From the NCBI GenBank assembly GCA_964551925.1, contig CAZKFA010000007.1:1-55695 (forward strand): DNA of 55,695 bases, read 5' to 3'. A program made the translations under genes and the position numbers. Positions within the stretch are counted from its first letter, which is position 1, and every line of letters starts with the position of its first letter. This DNA is from CAZKFA01 sp964551925 (GTDB lineage Bacteria; Cyanobacteriota; Vampirovibrionia; LMEP-6097). This document shows, in pieces, positions 8,625-17,675 of the stretch. The notes below the pieces were generated by a model. That model was given only the letters and a program-made list of their open reading frames with translations, had not been told where the DNA came from and searched no databases.

Positions 8625-9296
8625 ATGAAAACAAAATCACCAGAAATCACAATAAAAAAAGTTATAGACGACCTTAATGGACCCTGTGATGTGCTCTATG
8701 ACCCGCGTTCATTATCCCCTGATGATCTTAAGGATGCTTGTAATAACATAGAAATTTTTATTCCAACCAAGGTCTCTTTAGTGAGTGAGTTAGTCATACA
8801 CTACTTGCTGAAAAACTTTTTTTATATGCAACATCAGACTGGCTTGTATAATCCACAAAAAAAATTATGGTCAAGTCTCGCGCAAACAAAATCTATTCAA
8901 ATCAAACCATATAGATTATTGTTAGACTTCAAAAAAGAAAATCAAATAGAAGACATTTATTTTATAAATCAAAATGGACGCTATATAAAAGCTCGGGTTG
9001 TGCTACCGGGAGCTAAGCAGGATTATCCAGGGCTAGATGATTTGATGTCCAGGGTTTCTGGTAAATGTAGTGGAGTATTTTACTTCTGTGAAAAAGAGCC
9101 AGATCCTATATTATTGAACAAAATCCTTATAAAAACTAACGCCAAAGACCCCTTTGATCGTTACCTTTCACCAATAGCTAAAAACTGCAGTTTAAATTTT
9201 CTGCAATATGGGCATAACGAGGATAGGTACTTTTTTAGGTTAATTCATCCTAACCTAGGAAGAAAAGTTGAGGCGGAGTTATGTTTGGGGCAATAA
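8625..9296 (+). CDS. unknown 223-residue protein downstream of nadK
   Basis: The ATG follows the nadK stop codon with no gap, so the gene is very likely translated from the same mRNA. The protein starts MKTKSPEITIKKVIDDLNG and is soluble, with mixed helix/strand composition and no signal peptide or TM segment. It has several Cys scattered (CDVLYD, DACNN, GKCSG, FYFCEK, KNCSL) but no spaced metal motif. I do not recognise it. The position suggests a role tied to nadK or tlyA, but that is only context. Confidence 0.7.
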   Translation: MKTKSPEITIKKVIDDLNGPCDVLYDPRSLSPDDLKDACNNIEIFIPTKVSLVSELVIHYLLKNFFYMQHQTGLYNPQKKLWSSLAQTKSIQIKPYRLLLDFKKENQIEDIYFINQNGRYIKARVVLPGAKQDYPGLDDLMSRVSGKCSGVFYFCEKEPDPILLNKILIKTNAKDPFDRYLSPIAKNCSLNFLQYGHNEDRYFFRLIHPNLGRKVEAELCLGQ

Positions 9297-9355
9297 TTAA
9301 GGGATTTATTTTTGGCTTTTTGACTTTAGTGGTCATGACTAAGCTTAATGAATAA
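9281..9355 (+). CDS. possible 24-residue hydrophobic peptide
   Basis: An ATG at 9281 follows a strong purine stretch (GAGGCGGAG) and overlaps the end of the 223-residue gene by 16 bp. The product, MFGAIIKGFIFGFLTLVVMT then KLNE, would be a single membrane-spanning peptide. The overlap and ribosome site look deliberate, but so short an ORF can arise by chance. Confidence 0.3.
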   Translation: MFGAIIKGFIFGFLTLVVMTKLNE

Positions 9356-9360
9356 ATTTA

Positions 9361-10041
9361 TTAAACAAGTTTTGCAATAACCATACCAATTAAAGCATTG
9401 GTCAGAATAATTTCCTCATTCTCTAATAAATCTTTTTTACTTACAGTTACTTCTTGAGCGCCTAATAACTTTATTACTTTTTGTCGCATAGTACCCGCTA
9501 TTAGATTGGATTCCAGGCTTGGGGTTATCCATTGACCGTTAGAATTCTTAATAAAAATATTAGTGAAACTACCTTCGCAAACCTCCTGCCGCTCATTGGT
9601 CCAAATTAATTCATCACAAAAATATCGCAAAAAATATTGCGAGAAATCTTCCCTAGGCAAGAATTTATATCTCCATTGTCTGTCAGAAGAATTGATATGA
9701 AATTCATTAGTTGACAGCAGCTTTATGGTAAAAGCTTTGTTCAAAGATCTAGGATAGGGCTGGAACCTTGTCTCAAAGTGAGTTCTATGCAGAAGTAAGC
9801 GCAATTTAAATATTTTTTGTCTGGTCTTGTTACCAGGTATGTCATTTACTTCTATGACTTGATGATCTGGGAAAAAATCCTGAACGGCTTCCAAAACCTC
9901 AGCTTCGCTGCAGCAAGAAGAGAAGTTTAACTCCTTTGCACTGAGTTTGAGCCTTGATAAATGATTCGTAAGGTTATAGATGGCAACCTGTTCACCAGAC
10001 ACTTCTAATCGGATACTTTCTATTAAGCTGTTTATTATCAT
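9361..10041 (-). CDS. pabC: aminodeoxychorismate lyase (class IV PLP enzyme)
   Basis: It releases pyruvate from 4-amino-4-deoxychorismate to give p-aminobenzoate for folate. The 226-residue protein has the class IV aminotransferase hallmarks EVCEGSFTNIFI and TPSLESNLIAGTMRQ. The PLP lysine is probably in WRYKFLPRE. It is somewhat short for the family, with a compressed N-terminus, and could also be named as a branched-chain aminotransferase homologue. The 4-bp overlap with pabB just upstream makes PabC the best call. Confidence 0.85.
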   Translation of the reverse strand: MIINSLIESIRLEVSGEQVAIYNLTNHLSRLKLSAKELNFSSCCSEAEVLEAVQDFFPDHQVIEVNDIPGNKTRQKIFKLRLLLHRTHFETRFQPYPRSLNKAFTIKLLSTNEFHINSSDRQWRYKFLPREDFSQYFLRYFCDELIWTNERQEVCEGSFTNIFIKNSNGQWITPSLESNLIAGTMRQKVIKLLGAQEVTVSKKDLLENEEIILTNALIGMVIAKLV

Positions 10042-11156
10042 GAAAATACCTCAAGAATTTTTTGTGCTTTAAGCAAAGTCTCCTGATATTCTTTCTCAGG
10101 ATCTGAATAAGCTGTGATCCCAGCGCCGCTATGTAATGATAACTCTCCTGATGTTTTATCTAAGACTAGTGTCCTAATAAGAATACTAAACTCACCACCA
10201 TCTTTAAATCTAAAATAACCCATAGCTCCAGTATAAGGCCCTCTAGGATTGGCTTCTAGCTCTTTGATTATCTCCATTGCTCGGATCTTTGGTGCGCCAG
10301 TAATAGATCCTCCAGGAAACAAGCTAGAAAAAATTTTACTAAAATTTAATTCTACTAATAACCCCTCAACGACTGAGACTAAGTGATAAAGATTGCTAAA
10401 TTTATGTGCACCCAACATCTCTAGTACATTAACGGAACCAGTTTTACAGATTTTGCTAAGGTCATTGCGAATAAGATCGACAATCATTATATGCTCAGCT
10501 TTTTCTTTGGCTGATAAAGTTAGATCTCTAAGCTCGTTTAGAGTAGCAGTGCCTTTAATGGGAGAGCTTGTAATATGCCAGTCGCTATTGTTGCGATAGA
10601 TCTTGATAAAAGATTCTGGCGAGCTACTGATAATTTGATAGCGGGAATAGTCCATGAACCCCATATAAGGAGCGGGGTTGAGCGATTTCAGTTTATGATA
10701 AATTTCTTTGCCTGAGTTTTTTGATTCTATGATGAACTTATGTGCGAGATTGGCTTGATAGACATCGCCTTCTTTTATATATTCTTGACAACGTTTGACA
10801 TTGTTAATAAAGTTTTGAGCGTCAGGCTGCTGAATAGAGCCTGTTACGACAATGTCTTCATAAGAAGGAGTGAGGTTTTTATTGAGAATTTTTTCAAAGA
10901 TTACCCACTCCATATCGCCTTCATAGCTGATATATCCAGCAAAGCCCGCATCTCTTTCTAACAAAGCCTGATTGTCCTTGATAAAGTTATCTAGCTCCTC
11001 AAAGCTATAACAAACCTTAATCGGATTCACCCCTGTAATTGAATTATAGGAGGAGCCCAGAGTTTCAAAAATAAAACTATGCTCGCGTGCGATAGATTCT
11101 GATGCTTGGGGTGCCAGAGAATTGAGGGGCGTTGATAATGCTTTTGTGGATTTCAA
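10038..11156 (-). CDS. pabB: aminodeoxychorismate synthase component I
   Basis: It converts chorismate, with ammonia from the PabA subunit, to aminodeoxychorismate. The chorismate-binding domain shows SSPIKGTATL, where the Lys of PIKGT marks PabB rather than anthranilate synthase (PIAGT), and SLFPGGSITGAPK. At 372 residues it is shorter than full PabB, with a trimmed N-terminal region. The first usable start is TTG at 11156, which places the first 80 bp inside folB in another frame; no in-frame ATG lies after the folB stop. pabA is not in the window. Confidence 0.88.
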   Translation of the reverse strand: MKSTKALSTPLNSLAPQASESIAREHSFIFETLGSSYNSITGVNPIKVCYSFEELDNFIKDNQALLERDAGFAGYISYEGDMEWVIFEKILNKNLTPSYEDIVVTGSIQQPDAQNFINNVKRCQEYIKEGDVYQANLAHKFIIESKNSGKEIYHKLKSLNPAPYMGFMDYSRYQIISSSPESFIKIYRNNSDWHITSSPIKGTATLNELRDLTLSAKEKAEHIMIVDLIRNDLSKICKTGSVNVLEMLGAHKFSNLYHLVSVVEGLLVELNFSKIFSSLFPGGSITGAPKIRAMEIIKELEANPRGPYTGAMGYFRFKDGGEFSILIRTLVLDKTSGELSLHSGAGITAYSDPEKEYQETLLKAQKILEVFS

Positions 11157-11442
11157 TTTTTACAGCTTCTATTTTATCAAATTCACTAAAGAGCTTATCT
11201 ATGATTGTTGTAGCCAGCTCTTCGACAAGGGGATAGATTTTGGCTTGAGCGACCTGCCTTACTAGAATAGCAGCTTCAACGTAATTGATAGTATCTTCTA
11301 TATTATTAGAATACCCAGCTTTACCCAGGTCTAGCTCAAGCTCAAGATCTACATAGACGGCTTGTCCTAATATCAATTCTTCTTCGTAAATTCCAAGCTT
11401 AGTATTAGCTTGGACTCCACGTATTATAACGGCGTCTCTCAT
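11077..11442 (-). CDS. folB: dihydroneopterin aldolase
   Basis: It cleaves dihydroneopterin to 6-hydroxymethyl-dihydropterin in folate synthesis. The 121-residue protein has the tunnelling-fold pattern: MRDAVIIRGVQANTKLGIYEEE (the G-I/V-xx-E segment), INYVEAAILV, PLVEELATTI and the C-terminal VKIEIHKS. It is shared in one operon with pabB and pabC, so pterin and p-aminobenzoate branches are expressed together. Its ATG overlaps the preceding coiled-coil gene by 4 bp. Confidence 0.9.
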   Translation of the reverse strand: MRDAVIIRGVQANTKLGIYEEELILGQAVYVDLELELDLGKAGYSNNIEDTINYVEAAILVRQVAQAKIYPLVEELATTIIDKLFSEFDKIEAVKIEIHKSIINAPQFSGTPSIRIYRTRA

Positions 11443-12011
11443 TTGCTAGTAATTTCAGATTTGATGCGTTTAATTCTTTGCGAGAATTCAACGGTCATTT
11501 CTTGTGATCTACGTAGGTCTTCTTGAGAAGCTTTGAAGCGATTCTCTACTTCTCTGTGAGCGTCTTCAAGAGCTTGAATCTTTGCTTTGAAGTCTTCTTC
11601 TAACTTTTGCTCGTTAATTTTAGCCGAATCAACTTCTGTGCTAATAGACTGTTCTTTTAACCGAGTGACTTCCTGCTCATAGAATCTAATTCTGTCGCGC
11701 AACTCACTAGATTCTTTGCCACTGCGTTCAAACTGTTCTTCCAGTTTTTTGATTACGCTAGCTTTGTCATTAAGATGATTTTGCAATTTACTAACCATGC
11801 CGTTATCATCAGCACCAATCTTTTTGAGTTGATTCAATGCCTTACTAATATGAGACTGTACTTGCTGTAAGTTATTGGTTTCTTTGTTGCTAAACAAGCG
11901 TACAAAAAAGCTGCGCTTAGTGTTAATCTCTTGTAAAACCTCTCTCTGAGCGTTTTCAAGTAATTCTCGAGTTTCATTTACTATAGAATTGTGATTATTA
12001 TTGGTTGACAT
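11439..12011 (-). CDS. coiled-coil protein, unknown, between rpsA and folB
   Basis: The 190-residue product is charged and predicted to be almost all coiled coil from about residue 45, with heptad-like runs such as LNQLKKIG, VIKKLEEQF, LRDRIRFYEQEVTRLKEQ and QALEDAHREVENRF. There is no signal peptide or TM segment. It overlaps the S1 gene by 14 bp and folB by 4 bp, so all three are translationally linked. I do not recognise a family. A structural or assembly role is plausible from the shape alone. Confidence 0.7.
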   Translation of the reverse strand: MSTNNNHNSIVNETRELLENAQREVLQEINTKRSFFVRLFSNKETNNLQQVQSHISKALNQLKKIGADDNGMVSKLQNHLNDKASVIKKLEEQFERSGKESSELRDRIRFYEQEVTRLKEQSISTEVDSAKINEQKLEEDFKAKIQALEDAHREVENRFKASQEDLRRSQEMTVEFSQRIKRIKSEITSK

Positions 12012-13131
12012 GTTCTAACTCCTTTGTGTCATTAATTAATGAGCTGATTAAGAGGGGATCTGTTATTTCCTCTATTTTTGGTTCCAGGTCGTTGTTGAAT
12101 TTGACACCCATCCGTCTTTTCTCGGCATCAATGTTAACAACAGTTACGTTAATAGTAGAATCAATCTCAGGTGCTGTGTCATTGATAAATTGAGATTTAT
12201 GCAATAGAGCCTCTATGCCTGGTAATACTTCTACGAAAGCACCAAACTCAGCATGGCTAACTACTTTAACGGCTCTAGAGAAACCAGGTGCTATTTCCAA
12301 CGTCGTCCATGGATCCGCGGACATTTGCTTGAGACTGAGAGCGATTTTTTGTTTATCAGTATCAATTCTAAAAACCTTAGCTTGAACAGTTTGCCCAACC
12401 TGAACAATTTCAGAGGCTTGTTTGAAACGACGCCAAGCAAGTTCAGAGTAAGGAATAAGAGCATCAAAACTACCAAGATCGACAAAGACCCCAAAAGCAG
12501 TCAAGCGTACGACTTTACCTTCGATGACTCGTCCCAGTTCAAGAGAAGCTAAGACTTCTTTTGCTCTAGCTGCCTTTAGTTCTTCAGATATAACTTTATT
12601 GTTTAATATGATTTTATTTTTCGATTGATCAAGTTCGTGAATTCTTGCTGGGATCTTCGTTCCTAGCCAATCTTCGCGCTTTTCGTTACGCAAACCTTCT
12701 TGTTGATTATCCAAATAACCAAAAGGAATAAAAGCAATTTGTTTTGTCTGAGGGATTAAAGCCTCGACACCGCTTTTAAGTATTTTAGTAATAGAGACTT
12801 CTAAATCTTGGTTTTGTAGAGAGATTAAACTTTCCCATTTACCAGCTTCTTCAAGTTGTTTGATCGAAGCTTTAAATACACCACTTGCGTTACGATCTTC
12901 TTGTACTACAAAAATTTCGATACTATCACCAACTTGATATTCATCACGACTTCTGTCGCCAAGTTCATTGTTTGCTACATGAGCTTCGTAGCATTTATTA
13001 ATGTCAAGGTAGAGTCCTTGGGAGTTTTTGGCCAGTATAGTTGCTTTAACTATAGATTTGTTTTCTGGCTTACTTTCTTTGCGCTCTAGTATTATTGCTG
13101 CTTCCTGGTCTACTGTTGATTTATTTGACAT
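11998..13131 (-). CDS. rpsA: 30S ribosomal protein S1
   Basis: The 377-residue protein contains four S1 RNA-binding repeats at about residues 26-92, 108-180, 200-270 and 282-348. The third (GRVIEGKVVRLTAFGVFVDL...DALIPYSEL) is the most canonical, the second is diverged. Six-repeat S1 proteins are proteobacterial; shorter three/four-repeat forms occur in cyanobacteria and Firmicutes, so length fits a non-proteobacterial host. It would help mRNA binding on the ribosome. It heads the minus-strand operon with the coiled-coil gene, folB, pabB and pabC. Confidence 0.88.
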   Translation of the reverse strand: MSNKSTVDQEAAIILERKESKPENKSIVKATILAKNSQGLYLDINKCYEAHVANNELGDRSRDEYQVGDSIEIFVVQEDRNASGVFKASIKQLEEAGKWESLISLQNQDLEVSITKILKSGVEALIPQTKQIAFIPFGYLDNQQEGLRNEKREDWLGTKIPARIHELDQSKNKIILNNKVISEELKAARAKEVLASLELGRVIEGKVVRLTAFGVFVDLGSFDALIPYSELAWRRFKQASEIVQVGQTVQAKVFRIDTDKQKIALSLKQMSADPWTTLEIAPGFSRAVKVVSHAEFGAFVEVLPGIEALLHKSQFINDTAPEIDSTINVTVVNIDAEKRRMGVKFNNDLEPKIEEITDPLLISSLINDTKELEHVNQ

Positions 13132-13258
13132 TAATTTCTCCGTTGTATGAACAATGTAGTCCTCTAATCCAGATCTACCAGATTGAGACTACTCCAAATT
13201 ATATATGCCCCTCTATTTAGCATTGTATCACAATTTAAGGTTTTCTTTATAATTATAA

Positions 13259-13693
13259 TTAGGCTTTAATGTTTTGGAAGTAAAAGCGCGAGGCAAGTGC
13301 TAAGGCTAAAGCCACGCCTAAGTAAAGAAAAGGTAGTAAATTGAAAGGATCGCAACCAAGGTCGCGCAAATATCTTAAACCGAAGCCTAGTCCAATCATT
13401 CCAAGAATAAGTACAACGCCTTTGACCCCAAACATTTTAGCCCAGCCAAAGCAATAATTTATTGGAGTATTTGCTAATTCGTGGATATTCTCTAATTTGC
13501 GGCAAACAGCTTTTTTGAGAACAGTATTTGATTTACCAACGCCAATTGCTACGGATATTAATAATAAAGCCAAATGCCAATCTGGATTCTGAAAATAATT
13601 ATCCATCCAGCTTAATGCTCTAGTTGCAATACGGAGACCAACTAGGATCCACATTAAACCAGCAATTATTAATGAAAAATTTTTAGCGCTCAT
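13259..13693 (-). CDS. four-pass membrane protein, unknown
   Basis: The longest frame begins at 13810, but that would run through the start of the divergent PFK gene; the ATG at 13693 (MSAKNFSLIIAGLMWILVG) is the sensible start, giving 144 residues. Hydrophobic segments lie at about 6-23, 39-52, 85-103 and 119-138. There are no recognised motifs. It leaves 31 bp to the PFK start, which must hold both promoters. Confidence 0.65.
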   Translation of the reverse strand: MSAKNFSLIIAGLMWILVGLRIATRALSWMDNYFQNPDWHLALLLISVAIGVGKSNTVLKKAVCRKLENIHELANTPINYCFGWAKMFGVKGVVLILGMIGLGFGLRYLRDLGCDPFNLLPFLYLGVALALALASRFYFQNIKA

Positions 13694-13724
13694 GTTTCTT
13701 TTATAGCACGCTACAATTAACCAT

Positions 13725-14780
13725 ATGGTGAAAAGAATTGGTGTATTAACAGGTGGTGGGGATTGTCCGGGTTTGAATGCGGTGATCAGAGGTTTATTGT
13801 ACAAAGCCACAAAAGAATATGGTTATGAAGTCGTTGGTATTAAATATGGCTGGAAAGGTGCTATTGAGAATATCACCACTGAGATTAATCTTGAGAACAC
13901 CGAAGATATAGTCCGCGAAGGCGGTACTATTCTCAAATCTTCTAGAACAAACCCTTACAAAATTGAAAATGGTCCAGAGAAAGTAGTTGAAACTATGAAA
14001 GCCTTGAGATTAGATGCTTTAGTGGCAATTGGTGGCGAGGATACCTGTGGCGTGGCTTCTAAGCTTTATCGCGATAAAAAAATTAATGTTATTGGTGTAC
14101 CAAAAACGATTGATAATGATCTCTCTGGTACTGATGTAACTTTTGGTTTTGATACTTGCGTTAATATCGCAACTGAGATGATTGATAATCTGCATACTAC
14201 GGCTAAGTCGCACGAGCGCGTGCTTGTCTGTGAAGTGATGGGGCGTCACGCTGGTTGGATCGCAAGTTTTGCTGGTATTGCTGGAAATGCTGACTATATC
14301 TTAGTTCCAGAGCAAGAAGTTGATGTAAATGAACTTTGTCAAGTAGTCAAAGATGCTTATGATTGCCAAGATTACGCTATTGTTGTCGCTGCTGAAGGTG
14401 CGAAACTTGGTGGCATAGATGTAACGAAAGATGCGGAGCTAGATGCTTTTGGGCATGTGAAGCTTGGTGGTATTGGTGAAAGGCTTGCTGAGATTATTGA
14501 AGAGAAGACTGGCTGTGAAACTCGCTCTACCGTACTTGGTCATATCCAGCGTGGTGGCAGACCATCAGCTTTTGATAGAGTTTTGGGTACGCGTCTTGGT
14601 TGCAAAGCTGCTGATATGATTGCAGTTGGCGAGTGGGGCAAGATGGCTGCCATTATTGGCAATAAGACAGAGTCTGTGCCATTAGAAGTTGCCGTAGGCT
14701 CTTTGAAAACTCTTGATATGAGTATCCACAAAGACTCTAAGCTATTTTTTGGTGCCAATAAACTTAAAGCTCGTTGCTAA
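13725..14780 (+). CDS. 6-phosphofructokinase, PPi-type signature
   Basis: A 351-residue phosphofructokinase of group III. GGGDCPGLNAVIRG lies at 10-23. The donor-site motifs are GGEDT (103-107) and PKTIDND (126-132). ATP-dependent bacterial enzymes carry GGDGS and PGTIDND; an acidic residue in place of the second Gly and a Lys in PKTIDND are linked in this family to pyrophosphate use. So it may run fructose 6-phosphate/fructose 1,6-bisphosphate reversibly with PPi. Some group III enzymes use ATP or polyphosphate, so the donor is inferred. A second PFK of ATP type lies 3 kb away. Confidence 0.92.
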   Translation: MVKRIGVLTGGGDCPGLNAVIRGLLYKATKEYGYEVVGIKYGWKGAIENITTEINLENTEDIVREGGTILKSSRTNPYKIENGPEKVVETMKALRLDALVAIGGEDTCGVASKLYRDKKINVIGVPKTIDNDLSGTDVTFGFDTCVNIATEMIDNLHTTAKSHERVLVCEVMGRHAGWIASFAGIAGNADYILVPEQEVDVNELCQVVKDAYDCQDYAIVVAAEGAKLGGIDVTKDAELDAFGHVKLGGIGERLAEIIEEKTGCETRSTVLGHIQRGGRPSAFDRVLGTRLGCKAADMIAVGEWGKMAAIIGNKTESVPLEVAVGSLKTLDMSIHKDSKLFFGANKLKARC

Positions 14781-14879
14781 AATTTAAATATTACTAGACG
14801 CTTTTGCTGTTAATATCTATAGCTTAATGGGCTTCGTTTTAGATCTGATTTTTCATAGAGGATTGCGTTAGGCGCGTTG

Positions 14880-16304
14880 ATGTTGGATTTGCAACTAAGA
14901 CCTAATTTAAATCTTGTTGGTAATAATTCCGTTGCAATTTCTCGTCCATCTTTAACTAAGATAAATATAAAAGAATTGGTTGCCCAAGCTCAGGAAGAAG
15001 CTTTGACTGCAGCGTATAAACCTAATACATGGCTTGCTAAATTGATGGATTATTCCAAAGTAGTTTTTCCTAGAGAGTCTACTTATAGGGGCTTTGTTAG
15101 TATTTTTGCTGATGATTTACCTACTCTTCTTGCTGAAGCTTTCCGTGGCAGCAAAGCCTTTGTAGAAGCGCTTTTCAAGGAAGCCGCAACAACGGCAGCG
15201 GTGTTTGTTTCACCGATTATAACCAAGATTATTGCTGCAGCTAAAGCCAAAGGAATTTTTGGTGACTATGGAGTAGAGAATCTTTCTAATTTAATGCTTT
15301 TCTCGCGTGAGGATCTTGAGACTCTTGAAAATTTTGATAAGGCAAGAGAGAAAATAGTTGCGCATGAAATTCAAGATCAAATGAATTTGATTAAATTTCA
15401 TGGAGTCGACTCAGTTAAGGCCAAAGAATGTATCGCTAACGCGGAGAAGATGCAGAAATTTATGGGTGATTATCAAGCTACAGAAAGCTTACGCCAACAG
15501 CTTCTTAAGCTAAAGGATGAAACAATAATTACTCAATCTTGGGTTGAAAGTGCTTTCTGGGGAGGTATCCCCTTCTTGGTGCGCTTGTTTCGCAAATATG
15601 GTTTGGGAGTGGATCGTTTTGTTGGCTCAATTAATTACCTAGATGATAAGAGCGCTGAGAAGCTTGGTAATCAAAAGCATTTCACTTTTAAGCAGATCTT
15701 TGGCACAGTTCTTGGCATAGTTCTTAATCCGTTGCTAGTTGGGCACGTTGTAAAGCAGCCAAGTTCTTCTGAGGCGACTTCTGCAAAAACAAGTTGGCTA
15801 AAAGAACAGCTCGATACTCAACATGGGTTCTATCCAAAATTAGGATTGTTTGTTTCTTTTGGTGAATTGCCCTATATAATTTCTCGATTATTTAATTCAC
15901 AAGATGTATTTGAATTAGTGGAGAATTTCGTTAAGTTCTGTACTAGCAGTGGCTCTTTACTATTTGGTGACAGGATTACTAATGGCTGGCTTGCCAAAAA
16001 AGCGGATAAGGAATTTAGTTTGAAGCATGATTTAGAGCCAGGTACTTTCTATTATAGGGAACCTCAGAATCCTAGTAGTTTATGGTCAACGCTTTGTAAC
16101 AGCTTCCCGGCTGCCGCTAAATTCCAGCATGTGTTAAATAGTATTAAGCACAAGCCTCAGCTTAAACAAGAAGCTAGTGATATTTATCAGAAGACTTTCT
16201 ATAAAGGATTTGGATTACATTCTCTAGGAGCCTTTGCCATAAATACATTTATCAACTGGACTACTAGAGCAAGAGTACAGCGTGCTCTTAAGACGGTTAG
16301 TTAA
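14880..16304 (+). CDS. unknown 474-residue helical protein
   Basis: Start is ATG 14880 (a TTG three bases earlier is possible). The protein opens with a polar Asn/Ser/Pro-rich stretch (LRPNLNLVGNNSVAISRPS), then long mainly helical, Ala/Lys/Phe-rich regions with moderately hydrophobic segments such as FGTVLGIVLNPLLVGHVV and KLGLFVSFGELPYIISRLF. There is no N-terminal signal peptide. I do not recognise it. Style and composition resemble the unknown protein at 32882-33934 (Asn/Ser-rich start, membrane-tending helices). It may belong to a lineage-specific family of membrane-associated or exported proteins. Confidence 0.7.
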   Translation: MLDLQLRPNLNLVGNNSVAISRPSLTKINIKELVAQAQEEALTAAYKPNTWLAKLMDYSKVVFPRESTYRGFVSIFADDLPTLLAEAFRGSKAFVEALFKEAATTAAVFVSPIITKIIAAAKAKGIFGDYGVENLSNLMLFSREDLETLENFDKAREKIVAHEIQDQMNLIKFHGVDSVKAKECIANAEKMQKFMGDYQATESLRQQLLKLKDETIITQSWVESAFWGGIPFLVRLFRKYGLGVDRFVGSINYLDDKSAEKLGNQKHFTFKQIFGTVLGIVLNPLLVGHVVKQPSSSEATSAKTSWLKEQLDTQHGFYPKLGLFVSFGELPYIISRLFNSQDVFELVENFVKFCTSSGSLLFGDRITNGWLAKKADKEFSLKHDLEPGTFYYREPQNPSSLWSTLCNSFPAAAKFQHVLNSIKHKPQLKQEASDIYQKTFYKGFGLHSLGAFAINTFINWTTRARVQRALKTVS

Positions 16305-16764
16305 TCATTGCTAAAATTTCTTTCCATTCTTGCTCTAATACTGGCTGGACTGATAACCTTGAGCCCGGTTGTACTAAAGTCATTTTTTTAAGTTTATGGT
16401 TTGATTTTATCTGCTCTAAAGTCAAAGGCGATTTGAACTTCTTGATTAATTTGACATCTACCAGAAACCATCTTGGCTTGTCTGATGAACTTTTTGGGTC
16501 ATAATATTGAGACTTAGGGTCAAATTGTGTTGGATCTGGATATGCTGTTACTGAGCTGATTTCAGCGATACCTGCGATATGAGGACTAGGCTTGGCATTG
16601 GAATGATAGAAAAAAACTTTATCACCCTTAGACATTTCTTTATGCATAATATTGCGCGCTTGATAATTGCGCACCCCGTCCCACATAGAGGTTTGTTTGG
16701 GGCAGCGAGCTAGATCGTCAATAGAAAAAGCGTCGGGTTCTGATTTCATTAACCAATATTTCAT
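16297..16764 (-). CDS. EVE domain protein
   Basis: The 155 residues form one EVE domain of the thymocyte nuclear protein 1 type: WLMKSEPDAFSIDDL, then MWDGVRNYQARNIM, KGDKVFFYHSN and the VDVKLIKKF strand. EVE domains share the PUA/YTH-like fold and are thought to bind modified bases in DNA or RNA. It is the last gene of a five-gene minus-strand operon and overlaps the ATP-type PFK gene by 4 bp. Its 3' end overlaps the convergent unknown gene by 8 bp. No restriction or McrBC-like partner is nearby, so a defence role is not suggested. Confidence 0.9.
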   Translation of the reverse strand: MKYWLMKSEPDAFSIDDLARCPKQTSMWDGVRNYQARNIMHKEMSKGDKVFFYHSNAKPSPHIAGIAEISSVTAYPDPTQFDPKSQYYDPKSSSDKPRWFLVDVKLIKKFKSPLTLEQIKSNHKLKKMTLVQPGSRLSVQPVLEQEWKEILAMIN

Positions 16765-17675
16765 AAGTCAACTAAGCATAGTGTGTCATTTTGTACTGCG
16801 ATAGATTTAAGACTTGCCCCAGTTAAAATAGAGTCAATCGCCATGATTGCCATGTTGTGGGCAAGTATTCTATCCCGCGCTGTTGGGCTGCCTCCGCGCT
16901 GTGTATGACCTAAGACACAGACTCTGAAATTTAACAAAGGAATATTTTTTTCTTTACAGTGTAAATTTATTTTCTCGGCAATCTCATAAGCACCACCTAG
17001 TTCATCGCCTTCTGCAACAACTATAATATTATGTCCTTTGGTTTTTAGAGCTTTGACGATATCTACTATTTTACTTTCAGTCTCTGGTACTAAGATGCAA
17101 GTCGCGCCAGAAGCGATACCTACAGCTGTAGCAATATCACCAGAGTGCCGTCCCATAACTTCAACTATAAAATGTAAATTATGAGAGTCGCCAGTATCTC
17201 TTAATTTATCAACAGCAGCGATACCGGTGTTAATCGCTGTATCAAAACCAATAGTATAATCGGTTCCAGCGACATCATTGTCAATAGTGCCCGGTGTGCC
17301 TATTACTTGTCCCTGCCATTGTCCATCGACCGGATTAGCAAGTGCTTTCAAGCCTGCGTAGCTACCGTCTCCTCCACAACAAATTAGGGCTTTGATCCCG
17401 AGTGCATTAAGATTATTTGCTGCTTTAACTCTACCAGCCACAGTCATGAACTCCGCTGAGCGAGAGGTTTTGAGTATAGTGCCCCCTCGTTGAATAATAT
17501 TAGCCACCGAGTCATAGTTCATTTCTTGCAGATTATTTTCTATAAGACCCTGATAGCCTCCATGGATACCATAAATTTGGCAACGTTTACTTAATCCATA
17601 GCGAACTAAGGTTCTGATATGAGCATTCATCCCTGGTGAATCACCACCGCTGGTCATTATGGCAATTTTTTTCAT
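16761..17675 (-). CDS. pfkA: 6-phosphofructokinase, ATP-type
   Basis: A 304-residue PFK with SGGDSPGMNAHIRT at 9-22, GGDGS at 101-105 and PGTIDND at 128-134, the signatures of ATP-dependent PfkA. MGRHSGDIA and LGHTQRGGSPTARDR complete the fructose 6-phosphate and allosteric regions. It is slightly short compared with E. coli PfkA (320). It overlaps the radical SAM gene by 4 bp upstream and EVE by 4 bp downstream. The window therefore holds two distinct PFKs, probably for one-way ATP-driven and reversible PPi-driven flux. Confidence 0.94.
   Translation of the reverse strand: MKKIAIMTSGGDSPGMNAHIRTLVRYGLSKRCQIYGIHGGYQGLIENNLQEMNYDSVANIIQRGGTILKTSRSAEFMTVAGRVKAANNLNALGIKALICCGGDGSYAGLKALANPVDGQWQGQVIGTPGTIDNDVAGTDYTIGFDTAINTGIAAVDKLRDTGDSHNLHFIVEVMGRHSGDIATAVGIASGATCILVPETESKIVDIVKALKTKGHNIIVVAEGDELGGAYEIAEKINLHCKEKNIPLLNFRVCVLGHTQRGGSPTARDRILAHNMAIMAIDSILTGASLKSIAVQNDTLCLVDL

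Noticed and set aside
12253..12552. 99-codon plus-strand ORF
   Set aside because: Antisense to ribosomal protein S1.
13694..13810. N-terminal extension of the minus-strand membrane protein
   Set aside because: It would overlap the first 86 bp of the PFK gene and adds a non-conserved segment; the ATG at 13693 fits better.
16297..16764. EVE domain gene as part of an anti-phage system
   Set aside because: No nuclease, McrBC or methylase gene nearby; the operon is metabolic.
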